Shown: piece by piece, positions 55,604-64,000 of the stretch | How the letters are laid out: every line of letters begins with the position of its first letter | How positions within the stretch are numbered: the first letter of the stretch is position 1 | NCBI GenBank assembly: GCA_039583875.1 | Contig: CM077163.1 | Coordinates: 112,725,213-112,789,212, forward strand | Source: Platanthera guangdongensis | Lineage: Eukaryota; Streptophyta; Magnoliopsida; Asparagales; Orchidaceae | Direction: 5' to 3' | DNA: 64,000 bases | The notes under the pieces: model-generated | The model's database searches: none | The model's input: the letters and a program-made list of their open reading frames with translations, nothing else | Told to the model about the DNA's origin: nothing | Translations under genes and position numbers: made by a program

Positions 55604-57617
55604 TTACTGCTTTGTCATCTTCATATCACTTGCTCCAAGAATTATCACAGAAGCAGCTCTTGGTACAACTGCTTCAGGATGTAAGGACACATATATATCA
55701 ACATTAAAAAAATTGTGTACCTGATATTTGTCTAGCTCTTTCTTTCTGTAGGAGGACATAGTGGTATACTGAGAGGTGTCTTGTCCTTCTTTCTTTGCTT
55801 TCTTGATTTGAGAGAGAGCTATCAGTTCTTGAAATCTGGCCATTCTAGAATTAGGGTCCATTTCTAGATCACAAACTGGAGATAAAGGCCTTTCTGGACT
55901 AGCTTTATCTGGTTGATTGTCTTCAGATGTTTTCTGCTGTCTACTTTGCTTTTGATGTTATTGCTGTCTGCTGCTGCTGGAACTTTGCTACTATCTATTG
56001 TAGGAAGGTTTGGAATGTTGAGAGGATGTAGTTTTTTGAGTTTGAGCAACATTTTCTGATGATCCTGCTGTAGGAGGAGGAGGACCACTCCTGAATTGAG
56101 GAGGTGGAGAGTATCTCCTGCTCTTCTTCCTAGCTTTTAGTTCATATTTAGAATATCTCATCCAGTTGGGTGTGTCTGGAGTGAGAGTTATATTGTGCAG
56201 GATATAGTATGGAGTATCAGCAGATGGATTAGGCTTTGGAGCAGCCTTTGGAGGTGCAATCTTCTTCTTTGCTTTTCTTTTCTTAGAATTTGTATCTTCA
56301 CAGTCATCTGATTCATCATCATTATCATCAGAAGAGTCTTTTGGATTATCATAAAGAGCATTTATTTGTTTCAGCATTGCACCAGAAAAAAGTGGATGGG
56401 CTTTTGGCTGTAAGTCTTCAGCCTGAGGCTATTTAGTTAAAGTTTCTGATACTAGAACTTCTTGAACTTGAGAGCTGGTGACCTCTATTTCCATATCAGC
56501 AAACATAATAGCATCAAGATTTGGAATTGGAGACTCACACCAGCCAAAAGTTGGTGGAGAGAATGCCTGTGGCTCTGAGATAGTTACTGGCTCTATAATA
56601 TTATCAAAAACTATAAGACTTGTCCTAAGATGTTCCAAAACATTAGGACTTATTGGGGCTGAGTAACATACAATGGCTTTAGACAAATCAGAATCAGCAA
56701 CTGGTAAAGAACTATTATTAAGTCTATCAAAAGAATGAAGTATTGAAAGAATGTCCACTGAGGGAGTTATAATAAAAATCCCAATAGTATTTATTTATGC
56801 AGTAAATACTGGCTCTTCTACTAAACAAAATATTTCTGTATCATCATCAATTATTTTAGTAAGCTTTGCATCTGGAACTGCTGCTGCTACTTCTTTACAG
56901 AACATCTCCACCTGCCTCATTTCAGAGAGTCCTGAAGCCAGGCCCCTTGAAGAAGGGACAGTAGAGATGGAGGCAAGTTGAGCGGATAGATGAGATATGG
57001 TGGCAGTAAAAGGTGCAATAGCCTCATTTATGAGTTACCTGAGAGTTGGAGAGATTAACTCTAAGAGAGAGGAAATGGGGGGAAATCCAAGTGCTTAAAC
57101 TCAGGTGGTGTCTGAGTAGATATAGAGGGATGAATGGAGAAAGTGGGAGGAATGAAATTAGGCATGACTTCATCCTGAGATGGAGACCGTTGATATTGAG
57201 GAGATGGTGATGGAGATGGTAAAAGATCAAAGGTGGGAAATGATAGAAAAGATGGAGGAGGTGGTATGTCATCAAGGTGTGGTGAAGATGAAGAATCCTC
57301 TGGTATGTGGACTGGATATTGAGGAAGTGGGGAATGAGGTTGTGATGGTGAGGCAGTAGGAGTTTGAGAAGAAGTGGATGGTTGTTGGATGGGAGTTGAT
57401 GAGGGAACTGTTGATTGTGTTAGAGATGGAGGTGGTGTTGGTGAGACAGTAGGAATGAAGGTAGATGGGGTTTCAGTAATGATTGGTGATTGTTGTTGAT
57501 TGTCTGGAATGGCGGAAGTGGATGGGAGTTCTTCAAGATCAATGGATTGATGTGAAGAGGAGGAGAGGGAGGAGGAGCAGGAGCTTCGTCAAGAGGTGGG
57601 GAAGTGGTTGTATCAGC
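55604..57617 (-). pseudogene. K: env-like gene remnant
   Basis: Minus-strand coding traces in changing frames: Pro/Ser-rich start (SSTPIQQPSTSSQTPTASPS near 57400), SHLSAQLASISTVPSSRGLA (near 57000), then 56758-56429 (LPVADSDLSKAIVCYSAPIS), 56377-55991 (KKRKAKKKIAPPKAAPKPNP, acidic before it) and 55861-55604 (MARFQELIALSQIKKAKKEG). Layout (Pro/Ser-rich, acidic, basic, helical) resembles the F env-like ORF but similarity is weak. At least four frame breaks. Function unknown. Confidence 0.6.
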
Positions 57618-58599
57618 TGTAACGCCTCGAAACTCAAAAGAGCAATGAGAGGCATTTTGAGCCAAGTTTGGAACTTGACAGGGGTCACACGGCCAGGGAC
57701 ACGGGCGTGTCCCAGGGTGTGTCGTGCTCAGTTCGACGATCTGGCCGAGAGGTCGACGAATTTTAGAGTCGACGATCATCAAGCAGCGAACACGGCCTGA
57801 GACACGGGCATGTCCCAGGCCATGTCCTTCTCGGGGGGTTGGCCGAGTGAGTTGGGTGAGAAACATAGCCTGGAGCCTAGGCGTGTTCGGGTATGACACA
57901 GGCGTGCCATTTGGGAAACGGCCGTGTCCAATACCAGTGTCCTTCACGGGTTGGTGTTGGGCCTGTGTCGATGGAGGAACACGGCCAACGACACGGCCGT
58001 GTACGGGATGACACGGGAGTGTCAATCCGAACACGGGCATTTCGAGAACCCGTGAGCTTTTCAGGACGCGTTGGTTTCGATGGAGAATGGGGAACATGGC
58101 CTTGGACATAGGCGTGTAGCAGGTCATGTTCGACCCAGATTTTGGATTTCAATGGTGAATCGTGGCCGTTCGTTTCTTTATTTTGGGATCCGATGGCTGG
58201 GGGTTGTTCCTTCTGGGATATACCCGGGAATAGGGTTTCAAATCCCTCATTTCTCAAACACAATCTCTTTCTAAAGATCTAAAGAGAAGGGAGAGTAAGG
58301 GAGAATAAGGATGCTAGATCCGATCACCAGCGGAGCTTTGGAGCTCAAAATCATGAGCCGACTTTGGATCTACAGAGGTAAGGAGATTGCAGTGCTTTTC
58401 ATCCGCAAACATTTCCATGGCACCAAGGAAAAATGCTAGGGTAATGATTCTCATCCTAGGACATGTGAAGTCCTCTTTTCCTTTATATGGGTAGCCCGCT
58501 CTCGCGAGTTTGAGGCATTCCTTCGGGTAGACATGAATAGTCCCCGTTGTGTACACATAGAGTCCGTAAGCGAGAAACGTACATAGGCATGATATGTGA
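57618..58599 (+). repeat. Element L: Tekay-like LTR, left part
   Basis: Starts TGTAACGCCTCGAAACTC, matching the H LTR start (TGTAACGCCCCGAAAATTG), and follows it in order (GATCCGATGGC, GGGAATAGG, CCATGGCACCAA, GGCATAGGCAT-like) for about 980 bp until N begins. U3 holds ACACGGGCGTGT, ACACGGCCGTGT and variants (57690-58135). Confidence 0.75.
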
Positions 58600-59181
58600 T
58601 GTAACACCCCCTATCCGTCACATAGCATATAACAGTAGGTCCGGCCGGGGCCCGACGCCATATACCACAGACAGACCAGGAGGTTACTCAATGGAAACCA
58701 TCCAACAAATAACAACGTCTTACACAGAGCATTCTAGCGGAAGCAATTTTAATGGTTACATTAATAAAGAACCCAACACTAGCATGAATGTCCAATAACA
58801 AGCCACGGAATGAACGTACAAATACACAAGTACAATGGCCTTAAGGCCTTACAATTGTTTACTCAAATAGAAATGTTTTCCAAACCTCGGCACACAGGCC
58901 GGCCATACATGAATAAAAGAAAATACTAAGAATTAGGCCTTTGACGGCCGGCACTGTAACTTGGGCTTTAGCCCGCTATTTACCGCTCGGCTCCGCAGCA
59001 CCTGCAAGCACAATCCACCGCAACGGTGGCAAACCAAAGCAACGGTCAGCAATGCTGATCAAATGATAACGATTCTGCCCCCAACTCGGGGGCGTCGATG
59101 CTCCTTCCCTGCACTTTATTAGCATAACCAAGCAGTATAAAAATACACTTCATCACAGGCGTTGGCACACACGGTCACACA
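58600..59181 (-). repeat. Element N: Tekay-like 3' LTR end, minus strand
   Basis: Starts TGTAACACCCCCTATCCGTC. This is the reverse complement of an H/B-type LTR 3' end (compare 61153 backwards to about 60580, and 8949 on). It is cut at 59181 by H. Its remaining parts are not in the window. Confidence 0.72.
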
Positions 59182-61153
59182 TGTAACGCCCCGAAAATTG
59201 TGTGCGAGTCGGTCGCGAAAAAGGGTTTTTGGTGTCTGTATAGGGGTACACGGCCTAGGACACGGGCGTGTCCAAGGCCGTGTCTGGCTGGTGATTGTTT
59301 TGGCCGTTTTCATCCCGAGAAGGACACGGCCAAGAAAACGGCCGGATGACACGGGCGTGTCATCCGACACGGGCGTGTGCCAACCCGTGTCCCTACCCGT
59401 ATGCAGTTGGGTCGTGTCCGTTGCCATGGCGGTTATGCGTGACACACCCCCGAACATGGACGTGTCGAGGAACCCGACACGGGCGTGTCAGGTGAGACAA
59501 GGGTGTGTCTTGGCCCGTGTACGTCTCTCAGTTCGACGATTGTGCCTGGATCGAGGCACACGTCCTGGGACACGGCCATGTGCCAAGCCGTGTTCGGCCC
59601 AGGTCTGGAGAATTTTGTGCAGATCTGAGCCGTTCGTTTTCTTTAATTAAGATCCGATGGCCCAGATGAGATCCTGCTCTGTTAAGGCCGGGAATAGGAG
59701 GTTAATTCCTCATTTTCTCTCCAAAGCTTTCTCCTTCCAAGGTGAGAGAGAAGAGGAAGAAGAAGGAGGTTTCCGGCCGCCGGCGGAGCACCGTAGCACC
59801 GTTTCGAAGTCTGAGAGCGGATCTATGGAGGGAAGGTCGTTGCGAAGAGTTCTGTCCGCGTAGTTTTCCCATGGCACCAAAACAGACTACAAGGGTAACG
59901 ATTCTCAACTTGAGCATGTGAAGCTCTTTCTTTCTGCATAGGGAATTCCTCTCCCGCGAGTGTGCGGTGAGTGCGTGGTGTTCCTTGGGGTTGATGTGAA
60001 TAGCCCCCCTTGTGTTGCATATAGAGCCCGGAATCGTAAGTACGGGCATAGGCATTTTGTGTGAAGCCTACGCGGACGTGTTTTGTCTGGATCGGTGATG
60101 TTGCATTTGATATGATTTGCTGGAGAAGACTCCGTGCTTTGGGTTTTTCGGGTTTCTACGCGGTAGATTGCAGCAGGGATCCTTGGAGGTTAGCTTCAAG
60201 GCACACCCAGAAAATTGAGCGGAAACGTGTTCTGCTAACTTGGCGGTCTGGGAACCGGCCTTGATCATAACTGGGTTATGAGATTGTTTTGGAAAATTTG
60301 GGATCCGAGAGAAGCTTGGCACGCGCGTAGGACTTAAATTGTATATGCGACGTGAGCAACGGGCAAGTGGAATTGGACCTAGGCTATGTGGTACGGTGCG
60401 AGAAATCCGAAGACGGGCACTGGCCGTAGGCATAGTTGGAGCCTTAGACTGTGGTTAGATAGGCTAAATGCTCACATGTTGTTGCCATCCTGGGGGTGGT
60501 GGTGAATGCACTGATTGGTCAGGGTTCACGATGAATGTGCCCTGAGTGCACGGGGTGTTTGGCCGTGCGAGCCTACACCTGTGGCGAAATATAATTGCAC
60601 TATATTATTTTATTGGACTAATGCTATGCAGGGAAAGAGCACCACCGTCCCGAGTAAGGGGTGGGGTCGTTATAATTTGGTCGGCTTTTAGCTGACCGCT
60701 GTCTTGTTTGCCACCGTGCGGTGGTATGTGCTTGCAGGTGTTGCGGAGCCGAGCGCCAAATAGCGGGCTGGAGCCCATGTTGCTGTGCTGGCCCTAGAAG
60801 GCCGTAGAATAGTTGTTTTTACATTTATCATGTGTGGCTGGCCTGCGATCCGATGTATGTAAGACATGTTATATTAAGTGAACATTTGTAAGGCCATAAG
60901 GCCATGTACCGGTTTCAGTGTATTTGTGGTTTCATTCCTGTTGTTGTAGCTGTCGACATTCATATTTGATGGATTTAAGTTTGGGTTCTTTCAACTTTAA
61001 AAACTTCCGCTAGAATGCTCTGTGTAGGACGAGTAGTATTAATTGGATGGTTTGATTATTCATTTGGTAATCCTTCCGACTGTCTGTGGCATATGGCGTC
61101 GCGTTCCAGCTGGACCTTCTGTTATATGCCATGTGACAGATGGGGGTGTTACA
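59182..61153 (+). repeat. H: 5' LTR
   Basis: 1972 bp, TGTAACGCCCCG ... GGGGGTGTTACA. Four exact ACACGGGCGTGT sites and many half sites lie between 59248 and 59605. I could not place a clear TATA box. Confidence 0.85.
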
Positions 61154-61156
61154 ATT

Positions 61157-61172
61157 TGGTATCAGAGTCAGG
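61157..61172 (+). other. H: primer-binding site for initiator tRNA-Met
   Basis: TGGTATCAGAGTCAGG, three bases after the LTR; one mismatch to the consensus. Confidence 0.88.
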
Positions 61173-61529
61173 TTACGGTCAGGCTTAAATGAATTCGTGG
61201 GCGAATTCTTTTAAGGGGTGGTGAGCACATGTGTGCGTCATCGTTATAACATTAAAAAGAACCCATGAATGTCCACTTAGGAATGAAAAATACTCGTGTT
61301 TGAGGAACCTGCGCGTTCCCATAATTGCTTTTTGCAATTTTGTTTGGTCACTTATTGGTGTTTTGTACGACTATAGGTGACCGGGAGTGGTGCAGAGCCG
61401 ACAGAACATCTGGTTTCTGAGGATTATAGTGCACCCAGTGGCGCGCTTGAGACCCCTCTTTCGTTTGAAACCATAAGAAGGATCGTTGAAGTGGTGCTCG
61501 CTATGACTAGTGCACAGTAGGGAAGCAAT
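61173..61529 (+). other. H: leader and start of gag, decayed
   Basis: No open frame. About 61205-61260 resembles the B leader on the opposite strand. The text from about 61380 (GTGACCGGGAGTGGTGCAGAGC on) is probably the N-terminal gag part with a deletion. Confidence 0.5.
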
Positions 61530-62327
61530 GTGCAACCTTTTGTCCCCGAGATGACTTCAATGCCGGGTGGTGTGTTGGATCAAATGACATTTAGGAGGCC
61601 ATCAGGTCAGCCGTTGAATATGTGCTTGGTGCAGGGTACGCAATCAGTTGATGAGTATTTACATGCATTCCTTTTGATAATCCGCTACCCATGCTTTGAG
61701 TTGGAGAACGAGAGGTCTATAGTTGATAGATTCTATAGTGGTCTACGTGACGAACTGCGAATTCTACTTCTAGGACCAAAACTAATGGGATTCCGAGCCT
61801 TGGTAGAGTCAGCCAGATCTTTGGAAGTGGAAATGGGAAAATTTCTCAAGATACTAGTGTGTTGGGTATCGAACTCTGCAAGTCCTATGAGGGGTGCATC
61901 TCGCAGAACGCTGAAGAAAAAGGTTAGATCATCGAATAGCAAGGTTACTTACAACTGTCGTACTTGTGGCAAGAAAGGGTACTTTGCCCGAGAATGTTGG
62001 GATGATGCTCAAAAGATTAAGGAAGCTATGTCAGGAGCACGTGAGGACTCTAGTACTAAGAAACCACAGTTCAAAGGGCCAAGTTCAAAGTCCGATGTCC
62101 GCAGTTGGAACAAGAAGCTGAAGACTTCGAACTCAGCCACTTCGTCTGGTGCGTTGGGGGCAGCCATAAGTCGAGTCCCAGGAGCTTGCTATATCTGCGA
62201 AAAAGTGGGGCATTTTGCCCGTAGCTGTTGGAACGGATGCTTTATAGCCGAGAGAAATTCTGAAGTGTACAGGTTGTGTCAGCAAGAGGCCAAAAAGCAC
62301 ACTGTCGTGGTGACAGGTATGGTTTAA
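61530..62327 (+). pseudogene. H: Gag, truncated
   Basis: TQSVDEYLHAFLLIIRYPCF and DRFYSGLRDELRILLLGPKL match the B Gag (SSVDEYLHEFTRLGRYAG). The capsid part before it (like FLLDGEARLWWEELE in B) is missing. Two knuckle regions: CRTCGKKGYFAREC, where the His is Tyr, and CYICEKVGHFARSC, which is complete. Open for 265 codons; cut short at 62327. An RNA-binding end without a full capsid domain cannot build particles by itself. Confidence 0.8.
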
Positions 62328-62763
62328 AAGTTATAACGGTTAACTGTAACCACATATCGTCCTTGTGCATATTATTTTAGAACTATTTGTGTCGAGATTA
62401 GTCCTGACTTTCGTTTGTTTGGCGAGAGCACCGTTCGTTAAAGGAGGCTTCACGTCTCCGCTTGCCCAAAGGAATTGTTTTGCACGTCGGAATACTTCTT
62501 TCGATGGCAAAAGACGTTTCGGAGATGTAGTTGTCTTATTGTACTCAATGCGCGCAAATAGAATCTGTTGAGTTTGGGTCTGGATTGTGAGTCAATAGTT
62601 TGATTTGCAAGCGTTGTTGGTACCGCTAGGAGAATTCAACGTGATCTTTAGTATGGTCAGGCTCTCGGAGCAGCAGACATACGTTGATCGAAGTTCCTAG
62701 GTGCTCAGTTGAGAGCTAGTCATGAGATGACATTTGCGGGCATGAAAGCGGTCGTGTAAGACA
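62328..62763 (+). pseudogene. H: protease remnant
   Basis: About 435 bp with only the end of the protease visible: LGEFNVIFSMVRLSEQQTYV (about 62626-62685) matches MEFDVIFGMDWQSEKCAYID in B. The protease-RT linker (FPDVFPEDL in B) is absent, so a deletion joins protease and RT. Confidence 0.6.
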
Positions 62764-64000
62764 TTGATGTCTGCCCCTCATATGGTTAAGGTGGTTTGGT
62801 GTAGTGCCAAACCGGTGTCACGCTCTCCGTATCATATAGAGCCAAAAGAGATGGCGGAGTTAAAGGTGCAACTGCAAGAGTTGTTGGAGCAAGGATATGT
62901 GCGTCCAAGTTCGTCGCCTTGGAGCGCACCAGTTCCTTTCGTTAAGAAGAAAGATGAGAGCTTGCGGCTTTGCAATGACTAGCGGGAATTGAACAAGCTT
63001 ACGAAAAATAACAAATATCCGATCCCCAGGATTAACGATCTATTTGATCAGTTGGTTGGGTCAACGGTATATTCGAAGTTAGATCTGAAATCCAGTTACT
63101 ACCAATTGATGATAAGGGAGAGCGACATCCCAAAGACAACATTCAGTTCGCGGTTTGGGCATTACGAGTTCACGGTCATGACGTTTGGGTTGACGAATGC
63201 GCCATCCGTGTTTATGGATCTGACGAATAGGATGTTCAGAGAGTACCTGGATCGTTTCGTGATAGTATTTATTGATGATATCCTGATGTACTCGCGATGT
63301 GAGGAGGACCATTACAATCATCTACATATGTTGTTGGAGACGTTGAGAAGGGATCAGTGTATGCTAAGTTCTCCAAGTGTGAATTCTGGTTATCCTTGAT
63401 AGCGTTCCTTGGTCATGTTGTCAGTGGAGAAGGGATAGCTGTGGAGCCGGCGAAGATGGTGGCGATACGAGAGTGGCCTACTTTGACTACAGTGGCAGAG
63501 GTCCGGAGTTTTCTGGGGCTTGCTGGCTACTACAGGCGCTTCGTAGAGAACTTCTCACGAATAGCACTTCCACTCACGATGTTGACAAGGAAAGTTCAAA
63601 AGTTTGTGTGGCCGCTGGAGTGCGAACAGGCTTTTGAAGAGTTGAAGAGGCGGTTGACCACGACGCCTATTTTATGTTCGCCAGTTGGGACCGAAGGTTT
63701 CGAGATCTATAGTGATGCTTCAAATAATGGTTTGGGCTGTGTTCTGTTACAACATGGGAGAGTGATAGCCTATGGTTCACGACAACTGAAGGTTCATGAG
63801 AGGAATTATCCGGTCCACGAATTAGAGTTAGCGGCCGTGATATTTGCTCTAAAGAGTTAGAGGCACTACCTGTACAGTGTAAAGGTCGACATTTACACCG
63901 ATCAAAAGAGCTTGAAGTACCTGTTAGACCAAAAGGATCTGAACATGAGGAAGCGAAGGTGGATGGAGTTCTTAGAGGACTACACCTTCAAGATTCATTA
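62764..64000 (+). pseudogene. H: reverse transcriptase and RNase H, partial at window end
   Basis: [40 protein letters not shown], a stop at about 62980, then [35 protein letters not shown] and the active site FIDDILMYS with both Asp. A frameshift near 63357 leads to [20 protein letters not shown], then the connection [20 protein letters not shown] and RNase [29 protein letters not shown] with the Glu, a stop at 63858-63860 and [13 protein letters not shown]. The window ends inside RNase H. Confidence 0.87.

Larger units (their letters stand above)
54863..57617 (-). mobile_element. Element K: Sirevirus-like copia remnant with short LTR
   Basis: Minus-strand: 3' LTR at 54863-55355, polypurine tract and env-like gene remnant up to 57617, where element L interrupts it. 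The assignment rests on AGGGGGAGATTTTTGG next to the LTR and on shared LTR wording with F (plus strand CTCTAGGGGGGGTGAATAG and GTGGTTCCCCAAAACTGGG, the reverse of F motifs). No pol is visible in the window. Confidence 0.7.
59182..64000 (+). mobile_element. Element H: Tekay/Del-like Ty3/gypsy, continues past the window
   Basis: LTR 59182-61153, tRNA-Met PBS, then gag, protease trace, RT and RNase H in order to the window end. RT wording matches element B closely ([20 protein letters not shown] against [20 protein letters not shown]). It is broken by an internal deletion at the gag start, a deletion between protease and RT, and a few stops and frameshifts. Confidence 0.85.

Noticed and set aside
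57420..58127. 235-codon minus-strand ORF running across the K/L boundary
   Set aside because: It crosses an insertion junction at 57618; the right half is the antisense of an LTR and the left half follows the less likely frame of K.

Overview
The window is plant nuclear DNA made almost entirely of LTR retrotransposons inserted into one another. No ordinary host gene, rRNA, tRNA or CRISPR array was found. A flowering plant is indicated by the lineages recognised: Athila, Tat and Tekay/Del of Ty3/gypsy and a Sirevirus-type Ty1/copia element, with primer-binding sites matching tRNA-Asp and initiator tRNA-Met. I cannot name the species.

Nesting, outermost first. J is a decayed Sirevirus-type env-like region on the plus strand (47662-47769, 54445-54862). 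A is an Athila-like element on the minus strand whose left LTR is cut by the window start and whose right LTR ends at 47661. Three insertions split that right LTR: B (Tekay/Del-like, minus, 8949-16724), C (a probable solo LTR, 17073-19235), and D, an inverted array of tRNA-related SINE-like units (19965-20175 plus 46272-47475). D was entered by E (Tat-lineage gypsy, plus, 20176-46271, TSD GTGAT), and E by F (Sirevirus-type copia, plus, 26722-39960, TSD CACTT). Removing B, C, D and one copy of each TSD leaves an A LTR of about 1.59 kb, the length predicted from its left copy. To the right, J was also entered by G (non-autonomous, Athila-like, minus, 47770-54444). It is followed by K (Sirevirus-like, minus, from about 54863), which is interrupted by L (57618), then N (58600), then H (Tekay/Del-like, plus, from 59182 past the window end).

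F is the youngest-looking element: its LTRs differ at about 1% of sites by eye, and its gag, protease-integrase, RT-RNase H and env-like frames are nearly complete apart from a few in-frame stops. E is older (LTRs about 6-7% different) and its sense genes are broken. It still carries an antisense gene region downstream of pol: one three-exon gene whose GT-AG exons join to exactly 789 nt, and one broken gene resembling the 'putative gypsy type transposon' domain. A, B, H and K are decayed.

The most interesting signal is outside the coding regions. Several unrelated LTR families carry dense arrays of short palindromes in U3, upstream of a TATA box: GTGTCGACAC in F (about 33 exact copies per LTR), ACACGGGCGTGT-type motifs in both Athila-like (A, C) and Tekay-like (L, H) LTRs, GCACGACCAGTGGTCGTGC in G, and a cluster of CACGTG sites in B. 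F carries a second GTGTCGACAC array followed by TATAAATA between pol and its env-like ORF, which looks like an internal promoter.
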